This document shows positions 37,180 to 47,113 of a stretch of 64,000 bases of DNA, one piece after another. Under the pieces are notes generated by a model that was not told where the DNA came from, searched no databases, and saw only the letters and a program-made list of their open reading frames with translations. Numbering within the stretch: the first letter of the stretch is position 1; each line of letters begins with the position of its first letter. Source of the stretch: an uncultured Commensalibacter sp. (lineage in GTDB: Bacteria; Pseudomonadota; Alphaproteobacteria; Acetobacterales; Acetobacteraceae); assembly GCA_945266285.1 (NCBI GenBank), contig CALYOP010000005.1, positions 1 to 64,000 of the forward strand, given 5' to 3'. Both the position numbers and the translations under genes were made by a program.

Positions 37180-38028
37180 ATGTCGGATGCTTTACCTTCT
37201 CAAGTCAAAGAACCGGTTATTGAACTTCGCCCTGAAAGCTTTGGTCGTAATATTGTTCTGGCTTTGAAGGATATTTTTAATGGTTTCAAACTTTGGCGCT
37301 TGGGATGGAATCTTGGTTGGCTAGATATTAAATTACGTTATCGAGGTTCCATTCTGGGACCTTTCTGGATTACTGCATCTACTGCCGTCATGATTGCTGC
37401 AATGGGTGTGCTTTATGCATTTCTATTCCATACGAATTTACGAGAATATCTCCCCTTTCTTACGCTATCGCTCGTTTTATGGGGATATCTTAATGGGATA
37501 TTAAGCGACGGATGTAACAGCTTTACCCAGGCAGAAAATTTAATCCTCTCAATACGACTTCCATATAGCGTTTATATTTGGCGAATAGTTGTGCGCAATT
37601 TTTTAATTTTGTTGCATAATTTGCTGGTCGTAATCGTGGTGTTTTTAATATTTCGTATTGTCCCACAACAAATCTATCTCTTAATTCCGGTAACTTTTAT
37701 CTGGTTTTTAAACAGCATTGCCCTTTGCATTTTACTCGGTAGCTTAGGTACAAGGTTCAGAGACATCCCGCCTGTAATTAACAGCCTGACACAAATTTTC
37801 TTTTTCATTACACCAATTATTTGGAAACCGACGCTTATTTTTGTCAATCGGCAATATATGTTGTTAAACCCATTTTATCCCTTGCTGGAAATATTTCGAG
37901 GCCCCATACTGGGTGAGACTTTACGGCCTAGTATCTGGATATTTGCATTGGGATACAGCCTTTTATTATGGCTGATTGCACTTTTGATTTTTAGTAAAAC
38001 CCGTTTTCGTATTGCGTACTGGATGTAA
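37180..38028 (+). CDS. ABC-2 type permease for polysaccharide/O-antigen export (Wzm-like)
   Basis: 282 residues with about six membrane helices (from about 65 on). The N-terminal amphipathic part contains WNLGWLDIKLRYRGSILGPFW, the ABC2 export signature for Wzm/KpsM-type permeases; the end is KTRFRIAYWM. It pairs with the ATPase gene 4 bp downstream. Exports an undecaprenyl-linked glycan or capsule chain across the inner membrane. Confidence 0.93.
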   Translation: MSDALPSQVKEPVIELRPESFGRNIVLALKDIFNGFKLWRLGWNLGWLDIKLRYRGSILGPFWITASTAVMIAAMGVLYAFLFHTNLREYLPFLTLSLVLWGYLNGILSDGCNSFTQAENLILSIRLPYSVYIWRIVVRNFLILLHNLLVVIVVFLIFRIVPQQIYLLIPVTFIWFLNSIALCILLGSLGTRFRDIPPVINSLTQIFFFITPIIWKPTLIFVNRQYMLLNPFYPLLEIFRGPILGETLRPSIWIFALGYSLLLWLIALLIFSKTRFRIAYWM

Positions 38029-38032
38029 TTTT

Positions 38033-38806
38033 ATGCCTCACATTCAGGTTGATCATCTATCAATTTCTTTCCCACTTTATCATGGTAGCGCACGCAGCTT
38101 AAAAAAGACTGCAGGAAGGCTATTATCTGGCCGTTTAGCAGAAGATAGGAACCATCGTATTATTGTTCAGGCCGTACGCGATGTTAGTTTCACCATAAAA
38201 CCAGGTGATCGTGTAGGTTTACTAGGACATAATGGTGCTGGAAAAACAACTTTGCTGCGTGCATTGGCTGGAATTTACGAACCCATTCAAGGAAATATTC
38301 GTATCCAAGGCACGTTAAGTTCTCTGCTTGAAACAACATTAGGAATGAATGGCGAACTTACAGGACGTGAAAATATTCGTTTGCGTTGTTTGTTTAATGG
38401 TTTTTCTGCAAAACGTACTGCTGAAATCGAAGAAAATGTCCAGGAATTTTCTGAACTTGATTCCTATTTAGATATGCCATTACGCACCTATAGTTCCGGT
38501 ATGACCTTACGGCTCGGTTTTGGGTTAGCAACCGCTATTAATCCTCAAATTCTAATGATGGATGAATGGTTTATGACTGGCGATGCTGGCTTTATTTTAA
38601 AAGCTACGGCTCGTTTAGAAAAACTCATTCAAACAGCTCAGATATTAATTATCTCGACCCATTTACCTTCTGTTATTGCCACATGGTGCAATCGTGTATT
38701 TTGGATGGATCAAGGTTATCTTAAAATGCAAGGAACACCCCAAGAAATTCTTCCTATTTATCTTGGCAAAGATTGTTCTGATTTGTTTGCATCCGATAAA
38801 ACATAA
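38033..38806 (+). CDS. ABC transporter ATPase for polysaccharide/O-antigen export (Wzt-like)
   Basis: Complete ATPase: Walker A GHNGAGKTT, Q-loop, signature YSSGM and Walker B ILMMDEW followed by the switch His in ISTHLPS. Start is the ATG at 38033, 4 bp after the permease stop; an in-frame TTG at 38012 inside the permease gene is rejected. At 257 residues it lacks the C-terminal glycan-binding domain of long Wzt proteins, so it is like KpsT or the short type that recognises chains without terminal modification. No glycosyltransferase or synthesis genes lie nearby. Confidence 0.93.
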   Translation: MPHIQVDHLSISFPLYHGSARSLKKTAGRLLSGRLAEDRNHRIIVQAVRDVSFTIKPGDRVGLLGHNGAGKTTLLRALAGIYEPIQGNIRIQGTLSSLLETTLGMNGELTGRENIRLRCLFNGFSAKRTAEIEENVQEFSELDSYLDMPLRTYSSGMTLRLGFGLATAINPQILMMDEWFMTGDAGFILKATARLEKLIQTAQILIISTHLPSVIATWCNRVFWMDQGYLKMQGTPQEILPIYLGKDCSDLFASDKT

Positions 38807-38834
38807 AAAAGAGGCTCATATGAGCCTCTTTTTT
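38805..38834. terminator. Perfect palindromic bidirectional terminator
   Basis: A perfect inverted repeat: A6 then GAGGCTCA, joined with TGAGCCTC then T6 around a TA/AT centre. Ends both the glycan exporter transcript and pdc on the other strand. Confidence 0.9.
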
Positions 38835-38855
38835 CTTAAAAATATGAAAAATAAA

Positions 38856-40553
38856 TTAGATCATATTTAATGATGTGCGTGGTGGACGGGAATTCGCTGT
38901 CTGAACACGTTTACCCCAAACAACCAAATCAGGTGAACAATCTTGAGGATCAATTGCCACTTCAATTAAGGTTGGTCCTTCTTTGTTGGCAAGTGCCTTT
39001 TTCATGGCTTCAGCTAATTCACCACCGTTCTTCGCTTTTAATCCCAAACCTTTTCCGTCTTCCGCATTAAAGACATTGATTAAACCTGCATAATCCCAGT
39101 TCTTAATCCGGTTATATGGACCATCATGAATTTTGACTTCAATCGTATAGCCACGATTATTAATCAAAATAATAATGACCGGCAATTTCTGCCGAATCAT
39201 CTGACAGACTTCTTGTGCTGTTAATTGGAAAGAACCATCTCCAACCATCATAATGTTACGACGATCAGGTTCTGAAACCGCATAACCAAACATAGAAGGT
39301 ACTGACCAGCCAATATGACCCCATTGCATTTCTGATTCAACTCTTGCCCCATTAGGAAGGTTAAAATGCATCCCATGGAACCAAGAATCACCGGTTTCAA
39401 GGAATAAGGTCGTTTTATTGTCAATAATACCTTGGATCTGACGGCATAATTCGACAACGGTTAATTCTGCTTCTGCAGGTGCCGCAGGGATCTGAGTTGG
39501 TTTAATGCCTTTTGCGCGATATTGTTCTAAAGAAGTCGGATTTTTCTGAACCATTGGCGCAAAAATCGCAAGGAAATCATCCAGATAAATACCGCTAAAC
39601 TCGTTTTTACCTACGCGAACATGATGCGGCGAGATGAATAGATCATTTTCTCCGGTAACCTGACACGTCCAACCAACCGTTGAATAATCATTAAATACAG
39701 CACCGATATAAATACGGCAATCCGACTGTGCCACAAGATTTTCAACACCAGGCGCACTGATTTCTCCCCAATAGGTTCCAACATATTGAGCATGTTCTTC
39801 TGGAAAGAAACCTTTAGCCTGAGCCATAGTCGTCACAGCGCAACCAAGTTTATCGGCTAATTCAACAATCTGTTTTTCACCACCGGCAGAACGTGCCTTA
39901 CCCCCGATAACAATAACGGGGTTTTTGCTTTTGTTTAATGCTTTAAGACAAGCTTCAGCAGCAACCTTTAAAGTACCTGCATCGCTAACCAAACTTTTGG
40001 TAATCGCTGTGATTGGCCCTGGTGGTGGGCACGGTGCTGAAGCAATATTACATGAAATCTCAATATAAGCAGGTTTACGATTACGCAAAGCATGACGAAT
40101 AGCATGATCAATTAAACAAGGTGCTTCCGAAGCATGTGCAATCGATACAGCAACACAGGTTACCTGTTTCGCCATTTCTATTTGATAGCGGTAATCCGAA
40201 TAACCCATTGTATGATGCAAAATGTGACCACTACCATAATCGTTGTTATTAGGAGCACCCGATATCAACAGCATTGGCAAATTTTCAGCAAAAGCACCAC
40301 CCGCAGCATTAAAAGCGCTAAAAGCACCGACACTGAAGGTTACAACAGATGCGCCCATAATACGTGAACGGGCATAACCTTCTGCTGCAAAACCACAATT
40401 TAACTCATTACAGCAATAGACCTGTTCCAAATTACTATCTTTTGCCATTTCATCCAGCAAAGACAGGTTATAATCACCTGCAACCGCAAAAACGTGGTTT
40501 AACCCAAGTTGTGTTAAACGGATAGCAAGGTAATGACCAACGGTATATTCCAA
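38856..40553 (-). CDS. pdc: Pyruvate decarboxylase
   Basis: Thiamin diphosphate enzyme converting pyruvate to acetaldehyde and CO2. 565 residues, close to the Zymomonas and Acetobacter enzymes. Key residues are at canonical positions: Asp27, Glu50 (NELNCGFAAEGYAR), His113 and His114 (ILHHTMG); the cofactor motif is GDGSFQLTAQEVCQM...NNRGYTIEV. The start is TTG at 40553 behind AAGAGGAG; there is no ATG nearby and TTG-EYTVGHYLA matches the family N-terminus. Bacterial pdc is rare and typical of acetic acid bacteria. Confidence 0.96.
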   Translation of the reverse strand: MEYTVGHYLAIRLTQLGLNHVFAVAGDYNLSLLDEMAKDSNLEQVYCCNELNCGFAAEGYARSRIMGASVVTFSVGAFSAFNAAGGAFAENLPMLLISGAPNNNDYGSGHILHHTMGYSDYRYQIEMAKQVTCVAVSIAHASEAPCLIDHAIRHALRNRKPAYIEISCNIASAPCPPPGPITAITKSLVSDAGTLKVAAEACLKALNKSKNPVIVIGGKARSAGGEKQIVELADKLGCAVTTMAQAKGFFPEEHAQYVGTYWGEISAPGVENLVAQSDCRIYIGAVFNDYSTVGWTCQVTGENDLFISPHHVRVGKNEFSGIYLDDFLAIFAPMVQKNPTSLEQYRAKGIKPTQIPAAPAEAELTVVELCRQIQGIIDNKTTLFLETGDSWFHGMHFNLPNGARVESEMQWGHIGWSVPSMFGYAVSEPDRRNIMMVGDGSFQLTAQEVCQMIRQKLPVIIILINNRGYTIEVKIHDGPYNRIKNWDYAGLINVFNAEDGKGLGLKAKNGGELAEAMKKALANKEGPTLIEVAIDPQDCSPDLVVWGKRVQTANSRPPRTSLNMI

Positions 40554-41017
40554 TGAAACTCTCCTCTTAAGAGTTATTTAAAACAATAAGAAAATGAAAT
40601 GAATCAAGCGATTCTAATCAATTCAATAATGATGATCAAAATTGACAGCCTCATGACAAACGGCCACAAGCTTAGATAACAGACAAGTTGTCTAAACCAA
40701 TAATCGTTATGAAAAAGGCTTCGTTTCGTTTATAAGCAAATTTCACTTGAAAAAAAATAAGTAACTACTTTTTATCAGAAATAATTTTTAACTATTTTAA
40801 ATTTTTTGTGAAAAAGAAAAACTTACCAATCTTAAGCGATAAAGTTATAATTTGAACCTTATACGTTACTAATTATGGAGTTATGTCTTAATTTGTTAGA
40901 ATTTTCAGGAGATAAATATATACGGTAAGTAAGCGCAATTTACGTTAATCAGCATTAAAAATGATAAAAAACAAAGCTGATTATTTTTTATTCTACACCA
41001 CTACCATCAAGGGAAAG
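40554..41017. other. 464-bp pdc upstream region
   Basis: No frame. About 130 bases upstream of the pdc start is a 13-base palindrome AGACAAGTTGTCT (40681-40693) that looks like an operator. Near the tRNA end is a long-loop inverted repeat AATCAGC (40947-40953) / GCTGATT (40976-40982) with an A/T run, which may terminate the tRNA transcript. Confidence 0.5.
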
Positions 41018-41093
41018 TGGTGAGCCGGGTGGGAATCGAACCCACGACCATTCGATTAAAAGTCGAATGCTCTACCATCTGAGCTACCGGCTC
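41018..41093 (-). tRNA. tRNA-Lys (anticodon UUU)
   Basis: 76 bases including an encoded CCA. Acceptor GAGCCGG pairs with CCGGCTC, discriminator A. Anticodon loop CTTTTAA in stem ATTCGA/TCGAAT gives UUU. T-arm contains GGTTCGATTCC. Minus strand, 5' end at 41093. Confidence 0.97.
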
Positions 41094-41193
41094 TTTTAAG
41101 AACCCCTCCATTGCATCGGAGAGGTCTTCCAAATAAAGTTTCTGACGCCAGATGTCAAATACTTTTTGGCAATTTTCTGAAAAAAATTGAAAA

Positions 41194-41688
41194 TTATTTT
41201 TCGGCTGGCGCTACAGTCATTTTTATAATACGGTCGGGGTTTTTTACCATTCCATTGGCACCACTACCCCGCTGGATTTTATCGACCAAATCCATACCTT
41301 CAATCACTTCACCTACGATAGTATATTGCCCATTTAAATGAGGGGCATCGTCAAACATAATAAAAAACTGACTATTGGCACTATTGGGATCCATGGTTCT
41401 GGCCATACCAATCATCCCACGCCGAAAGCTTTCTTCACGGGTAAATTCTGCTTTTAGATCTGGCAAATCGCTGCCACCCGTTCCTGTGCCGCTAGGATCG
41501 CCACCCTGAGCCATAAATCCTTCGATAACACGATGGAAAGGCGTATTGTCATAAAAACCCTTTGCTGCCAAAGTACGAAGCCGTTCAGCAGCCAAAGGAG
41601 CCAGATCAGGCCGTAATTTAATAACAACCCGACCATTTTTTAATTCCATATGAAGCAGATTTTGTTCTGCTTGTGTTTCATTACTCAT
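41194..41688 (-). CDS. Peptidyl-prolyl cis-trans isomerase, cyclophilin type (cytoplasmic)
   Basis: 164 residues, no signal peptide. Active-site FHRVIEGFMAQGGDPSGTGTGG with the catalytic Arg in FHR and Gln in QGGD; SANSQFFI and HLNGQYTIVGEV follow. The Trp of eukaryotic cyclophilin A is His here, as usual in bacteria. Third gene after gyrA-coaD (19-bp gap), so probably one transcript. Confidence 0.95.
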   Translation of the reverse strand: MSNETQAEQNLLHMELKNGRVVIKLRPDLAPLAAERLRTLAAKGFYDNTPFHRVIEGFMAQGGDPSGTGTGGSDLPDLKAEFTREESFRRGMIGMARTMDPNSANSQFFIMFDDAPHLNGQYTIVGEVIEGMDLVDKIQRGSGANGMVKNPDRIIKMTVAPAEK

Positions 41689-41707
41689 GTTTTTCCTACC
41701 TATTGTT

Positions 41708-42253
41708 TTAAGAAAGAACTTTTTTTGCCAATAAGGTCTTAAAATGTTTCAAGGTCGATGGTGGCACAAAAGAAGATATATCACCACCCAACATCGCAAC
41801 TTCTTTAACAAGGCTGGAGGCAATACTACGATGCTGTTCCGTTGCCACCAGGAATATCGTTTCAATATCTGGTGCCAATTGCTGATTCATAATACACATT
41901 TGAAATTCGTAATTGAAATCGGTTGCTTGTCGTAGACCACGGATTAACACCGTTGCGTGATTTTCCTTCACGCAATTAACCAACAGATTATTAAAACCGA
42001 CGACCTTAATTGGACAATCATCGCTTTCGAAATCAATACGTTGCTTGCCAAAAAGACGAACCATTTCTTCGTGTAGGCATGCCACCCGTTCTTCTAGTGA
42101 TAATAAAGGTTGTTTTCCAGGATTCAATGCAACCCCAATGACCAAGCGATCAACCAATTTGACCGCACGTTTGATAATATCCAAATGGCCATTTGTAACG
42201 GGATCAAAAGTCCCTGGATATAACCCAATTCGTAAATTCGATTCTTTAGGCAT
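41708..42253 (-). CDS. coaD: Phosphopantetheine adenylyltransferase
   Basis: Penultimate step of coenzyme A synthesis: 4'-phosphopantetheine + ATP to dephospho-CoA. Nucleotidyltransferase motif [14 protein letters not shown] (T/HxGH-type) near the N-terminus, [15 protein letters not shown] and the ATP motif [12 protein letters not shown] use the ATG at 42253 (MPKESNLR, 181 residues); in-frame ATGs at 42274 and 42271 lie further inside gyrA. Overlaps the gyrA end by 8 bp. Confidence 0.95.
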   Translation of the reverse strand: MPKESNLRIGLYPGTFDPVTNGHLDIIKRAVKLVDRLVIGVALNPGKQPLLSLEERVACLHEEMVRLFGKQRIDFESDDCPIKVVGFNNLLVNCVKENHATVLIRGLRQATDFNYEFQMCIMNQQLAPDIETIFLVATEQHRSIASSLVKEVAMLGGDISSFVPPSTLKHFKTLLAKKVLS

Positions 42254-45059
42254 CGTGATCTTTAATACCATCATCTGTTACGGATGAAATTTCATCATCG
42301 GTATCCAATGGTTCATCAGAATCGTTTTCAGAACCGTCATCAGAAACAGGGAAAACACTACTGACCTCTTCGCCGGGATCGATTCTAAACAGGGTAACGC
42401 CCATTCCGGATCGCGCTGTGATGCGAATTTGATGAACAGGCACACGGATCAATCGCCCTTTATCGGTTACCAACATCACGTCGGTATTATCCCAAACGGG
42501 GAAAGTCGCAACGACTTTGTTTCCATTCTTACCCGTCAGATTAATATTGGCGATACCCAATCCACCACGACCACTGACACGATATTCATAGGCTGATGAA
42601 CGCTTACCAAAACCACCATTCGTTACCGTCAGCAAAATTTCTTCATTTTGCTGTAGCGTGCTTAAACGATCGGTTGTTAGCTCTTCAATTCCATCATTTT
42701 CAGATTCCATTTCAAAGCTATCATCGGTTTCGCTGTTGTTTTCATCATCATTCGCTTCTGCATTTTCTGCTCTACGACGGGCATTACTATAACGTATATA
42801 AGAAGACCGTTCTGCAACGCTGGCATCAACATGGTTCAGAATACAAAGTGAATTGACTTCATCCTGATCGGATAATTTGATCCCTCTTACACCTGTACTT
42901 CCACGACCGGCAAAGACACGTAACGTATCATCGGTAATTTGGAAACGAATACAACGTCCATTTCGTGTCGCTAAAAAGACATCCTGCCCTTCGCGGCAAG
43001 TAGCAACACCAATCAGCCGATCATTTTCTTCAAGCTTCATTGCGATCAGCCCAGAAGAACGGATATTACCAAAATCACTTAACCGGTTCCGTCTGACATT
43101 TCCTTTTGCTGTAGCAAATACCAAATGCAGATTGGGCCACAACTCTTCGTCCTGAGGTAATGGTAATACGGCGGTGATTTCATCACTACCTAAATCGGGC
43201 AATAAATTAACCAAAGCACGTCCTTTTGCCGTTGGGCTAGCTTCTGGAAGATGCCAAACTTTGCAACGATAAGCTTTCCCCCCTGAGGAGAAGAATAACA
43301 CCCATTGATGGGTATGCGCGTTAAAAGAACGGGTAATGAGATCATCACCTCTTCTCCCTGCTCCTGTACGACCTCGTCCACCACGATTTTGTGCACGGAA
43401 AGTTTCCAAAGGTGTGCGTTTAATAAAACCATCACGGGTAATGGTCACAACCATCTGTCCCGGTTCAATCAAACTTTCATCCGTCTGGTCACCTTCGTAG
43501 TCCATAATCTCTGTCATACGAGGACTAGTCATTTCGGCACGAACACGTTGTAATTCGTCCCTCATGATTTCCATACGCCGAACGTGACTTGCTATGATTT
43601 CAAGCAATTCTTTGATCCGCGCAGCAACATCACTAAGTTCTTGTTGAATCTTTTCTTGTTCCAGACCGGTCAAACGTTGCAAACGCAGTTCCAATATTCC
43701 TCTTGCTTGTGCTTCGGTAAGATGAACTTTGTCTTCAATCAGCACATTACCTTTATCTTGGATAAGATCGAGTAAAGGTGCGATATCATGCACTGGCCAT
43801 GCTTTTTCCATTAATTGCATCCGTGCTGTCGCTGCATCAGGGGCCGCACGAATCAAAGCAATAACTTCATCAATATTCGCAACCGCGATCACCAAACCTA
43901 ATAAAAGATGGGCCCGATCACGATCCTTATTCAATTCAAAACGCGAACGGCGCAGGATGACTTCTTCACGGAAAGCAATGAAGGCAGATAATGCCTCTTT
44001 CAATCCCAATAACTGAGGTTTACCATTATTTAGCGCCAACATATTAACGCCAAAAGAGGTCTGTAGCTGTGTAAAACGATAAAGCTGGTTTAACACCACT
44101 TCAGGCGTTGCATCGCGTTTGACTTCAATAACAACACGCATACCCGAACGATCGCTTTCGTCTCGAATATCAGCAACACCTTCCAATTGTTTGTTTCGCA
44201 CCAATTCGGCAATACGTTCTTGAAGGGTTGCTTTATTTACCTGATAGGGGATTTCTGTAATGATAATAGCTTGACGATCTTTACGAATTTCTTCGATTTC
44301 AGCACGGCCACGGATTAGAACTGATCCTCTACCCGTTTCAAAAGCGCTACGTATTCCAGAACGTCCTAAAATAATACCGCCAGTTGGAAAATCTGGGCCG
44401 GGAACGATCTGAAGCAAATCACTTAATTCCAAATCAGGATTTTCAATCAGCGCAAGGGTAGCATCAATAATTTCACGAGGATTATGCGGGGGTATATTCG
44501 TTGCCATCCCCACCGCGATACCCGACGCACCGTTAATCAATAAATTAGGATAACTCGCCGGTAAAATGACCGGTTCTTGTTCACTTTCATCATAATTTGG
44601 TTGAAAATCAACCGTATCTTGATCAATATTTTCTAACAGAAAAGAAGCAGATTTGGCCAACCGCGCTTCGGTATAACGCATTGCCGCGGGGGAATCTCCG
44701 TCTATGGAACCAAAATTACCCTGACCATCAACCAAACAAACACGCATTGACCATGATTGGGCCATACGAACCATTGCGTCGTAAATAGAGGAGTCACCAT
44801 GCGGGTGATATTTACCCATGACCTCCCCAACTGCACGAGCGGATTTACGATATGCTTTGTCAGCCGTAAAACCACTTTCATACATTGAATATAAAATACG
44901 ACGATGAACGGGTTTTAATCCATCACGAACATCAGGTAATGCACGGCTAACGATAACGGACATCGCATAAGCCAAATAAGAAGAGCGCATTTCTTCTTCA
45001 ACAGTTACCGGTACAATATCGTTAGAAGAAGATAAGGGATTTTCTGGTAAATCGTTCAA
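42246..45059 (-). CDS. gyrA: DNA gyrase subunit A
   Basis: Type II topoisomerase subunit that cuts and passes DNA. 937 residues, TTG start (no ATG until residue 24). Catalytic Tyr129 in MRYTEARL; quinolone region [10 protein letters not shown] with Ser90 and Asp94 (Ser83 and Asp87 of E. coli) in the sensitive state; GyrA box [10 protein letters not shown]. The C-terminal pinwheel has a 40-residue acidic insert ([14 protein letters not shown]...) and an acidic tail, both common in alphaproteobacteria. gyrA, coaD and the isomerase gene form one minus-strand block. Confidence 0.97.
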   Translation of the reverse strand: MNDLPENPLSSSNDIVPVTVEEEMRSSYLAYAMSVIVSRALPDVRDGLKPVHRRILYSMYESGFTADKAYRKSARAVGEVMGKYHPHGDSSIYDAMVRMAQSWSMRVCLVDGQGNFGSIDGDSPAAMRYTEARLAKSASFLLENIDQDTVDFQPNYDESEQEPVILPASYPNLLINGASGIAVGMATNIPPHNPREIIDATLALIENPDLELSDLLQIVPGPDFPTGGIILGRSGIRSAFETGRGSVLIRGRAEIEEIRKDRQAIIITEIPYQVNKATLQERIAELVRNKQLEGVADIRDESDRSGMRVVIEVKRDATPEVVLNQLYRFTQLQTSFGVNMLALNNGKPQLLGLKEALSAFIAFREEVILRRSRFELNKDRDRAHLLLGLVIAVANIDEVIALIRAAPDAATARMQLMEKAWPVHDIAPLLDLIQDKGNVLIEDKVHLTEAQARGILELRLQRLTGLEQEKIQQELSDVAARIKELLEIIASHVRRMEIMRDELQRVRAEMTSPRMTEIMDYEGDQTDESLIEPGQMVVTITRDGFIKRTPLETFRAQNRGGRGRTGAGRRGDDLITRSFNAHTHQWVLFFSSGGKAYRCKVWHLPEASPTAKGRALVNLLPDLGSDEITAVLPLPQDEELWPNLHLVFATAKGNVRRNRLSDFGNIRSSGLIAMKLEENDRLIGVATCREGQDVFLATRNGRCIRFQITDDTLRVFAGRGSTGVRGIKLSDQDEVNSLCILNHVDASVAERSSYIRYSNARRRAENAEANDDENNSETDDSFEMESENDGIEELTTDRLSTLQQNEEILLTVTNGGFGKRSSAYEYRVSGRGGLGIANINLTGKNGNKVVATFPVWDNTDVMLVTDKGRLIRVPVHQIRITARSGMGVTLFRIDPGEEVSSVFPVSDDGSENDSDEPLDTDDEISSVTDDGIKDHDA

Positions 45060-45384
45060 GTTCGTTCCATCACTTCAATTATAGTTTAACCCACAAATCA
45101 CTAAGGACTGACAACTTACATTACAAAAATAGAAGTTGCGGTATTCTATAGAGATACTAATTATTGGTTTAACAAAGTTTCAAAAATGAAATTTATGTTT
45201 GAAAATCAATTAATTAACGAGAAACCTTTTGTATATTTTTCAACCACAACATTCACTATATAATTATAGGTTTTTTATATGAAAAAAACAAGCAAAGCAT
45301 TGGAAAACAAAAAACAAGCGCTTTAAATCATTCCATAAAAAAATCAATCAATATATGATAGCAAATAAAATTGGAGGTATCTTC

Positions 45385-46410
45385 TTGTATCGCGTTTTCA
45401 CCTTTGTTTTTATCGCCATTATCATCAGTTGCCAGCCATCAATAGCATTTGCAATCTCATTCCAACTAAAACAAATTATGAGTGGTGCTTTAAACAATAA
45501 CCCACAAGCGCAAGATGCTCTCGCAAAAGCCTATTATGATGGCAAGGAACTTCCCAAGGATTATACCAAAGCCGCTTTGTGGTATGGCAAAGCTGCCAGT
45601 AGAGGTTATGGCCCTGCTCAGATTGCTTTGGGTGATATGTATTATCAAGGTTTGGGTATCCCACAAAATTACACGAAAGCAGCCTTGTGGTATGCAAAAG
45701 CATCTAATCAGGACAATATCGAAGGCATCAATAAATTGGCCAAAATGTATTGTGACGGTTTAGGTATTCCGCAAAATTATATCAAAGCTGTGCAATATTT
45801 TTCTAAAGCAGCACAAAAAAATGATCCATTGGCACAATTTAATCTTGGAATGATGTATTTACAGGGTCAAGGTGTACCAAAAGATATTACAAAAGCGATA
45901 AACTGGCATGAACAGGCCGCTAAACAGAATTTTAACCCATCAGAACTGACGCTGGCACAAATCTATCAAAACAAACAAAACGGCGTTCTGAATTACACCA
46001 AATCGATAAATTGGTATGAAAAAGCAATTCGTGACGGAAATATTGAAGCGCTATATCAGTTAGGATTACTTTATGAAGAACAACGTTATTTAATCCAGGA
46101 TTCTGGAAAATCGGTTGCTTTATTTGAAAAAGCCGCATTGCAAAACTATGCGAAGGCCCAGTACCATCTTGGTTTACTTTATTATACCGGCCAACAGGTC
46201 ACAAAAAACATTCCTTTAGCCATTTCCTGGTTTGAGAAAGCGGCCAAACAGGGTTTGGCCGTAGCGCAATATGATATGGGAATGATTTATGCAAAAGGCG
46301 AAGGAAAACCAAAAAATTTACAACAGGCTAAATATTGGCTTTATAAAAGTTGCGAAAAGAAATTTATCAATGCTTGCAACGCTTATAAAATATTAAACCA
46401 AAATAAATAA
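45385..46410 (+). CDS. Secreted Sel1-repeat protein
   Basis: 341 residues with a signal peptide (YRVFTFVFIAIIISC...SIAFA) followed by about eight Sel1/TPR-like repeats of 36 residues with the pattern A..YY.G..LP.DY.KA..WY.KAA. I choose TTG at 45385 because GGAGG lies 7 bases before it; the ATG at 45355 would put the ribosome binding site inside the gene. Sel1 proteins are scaffolds in stress or envelope signalling; partner unknown. Convergent with ssb. Confidence 0.85.
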   Translation: MYRVFTFVFIAIIISCQPSIAFAISFQLKQIMSGALNNNPQAQDALAKAYYDGKELPKDYTKAALWYGKAASRGYGPAQIALGDMYYQGLGIPQNYTKAALWYAKASNQDNIEGINKLAKMYCDGLGIPQNYIKAVQYFSKAAQKNDPLAQFNLGMMYLQGQGVPKDITKAINWHEQAAKQNFNPSELTLAQIYQNKQNGVLNYTKSINWYEKAIRDGNIEALYQLGLLYEEQRYLIQDSGKSVALFEKAALQNYAKAQYHLGLLYYTGQQVTKNIPLAISWFEKAAKQGLAVAQYDMGMIYAKGEGKPKNLQQAKYWLYKSCEKKFINACNAYKILNQNK

Positions 46411-46434
46411 AATCCTTTTTGCGTTATATGATGC

Positions 46435-46935
46435 CTAGAAAGGTATTTCATCATCCAGATCGCTATTTCCGGGCATTGCATCCCATCCACTTTTCGTCTC
46501 TTGACGATTTGCAGAAGATGGTGCTGGTAAAGAACGATTATCATAATTGTCAAAATTATTCATATCATCACCGCTACCACTACGATTGCTATCAATTAAT
46601 ACCAATTCGCCACGGAAACGATCAATAACAACTTCGGTAGTATAACGTTCCATCCCTTGTTGATCGGTCCATTTGCGGGTTTGAAGCATTCCTTCGATGA
46701 AGACTTTGCGTCCTTTACGCAGATATTTTTCGGCAACATCGGCCAAACGTTCATTAAATATAACCACACGATGCCATTCCGTCCGTTCACGACGTTCACC
46801 AGTTTGACGATCATTCCAAGTATCACTTGTCGCCAATGTTAAAGAAACAATCTTGCTGCCTGCTTGTGTGCTGCGAACTTCTGGATCTTTACCAAGATTA
46901 CCGACTAAAATTACCTTATTAACACTACCTGCCAT
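46435..46935 (-). CDS. ssb: Single-stranded DNA-binding protein
   Basis: 166 residues: N-terminal OB-fold (1-110, MAGSVNKVILVGNLGKDPEVR...EWHRVVIF), a Gly/Asn/Ser-rich linker, and the partner-binding acidic tip DLDDEIPF. Divergent from uvrA, an arrangement common in alphaproteobacteria. No convincing SOS box seen in the 178-bp gap. Confidence 0.97.
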   Translation of the reverse strand: MAGSVNKVILVGNLGKDPEVRSTQAGSKIVSLTLATSDTWNDRQTGERRERTEWHRVVIFNERLADVAEKYLRKGRKVFIEGMLQTRKWTDQQGMERYTTEVVIDRFRGELVLIDSNRSGSGDDMNNFDNYDNRSLPAPSSANRQETKSGWDAMPGNSDLDDEIPF

Positions 46936-47113
46936 TATTACATTCCCCCATAATCATTTCTAATTGTACGTTTGTTTTAATAATTTATCATTATTTCCTA
47001 AAACATCTTGTATTTAACAGAGTTTTGCTTACCTTCAAGATATCTTTTTGTTTTCTTTCGGCCTAGTTTAGCAGAAATATCTTCTTCTTAAAGTTCAAGT
47101 ATAAAGTCATATC

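Noticed and set aside
42596-44016. Several plus-strand frames inside gyrA
   Set aside because: Shadows of gyrA in other frames.
46936-47113. SOS box between ssb and uvrA
   Set aside because: Looked for GTTC-N7-GTTC and its complement; no match at usable quality.
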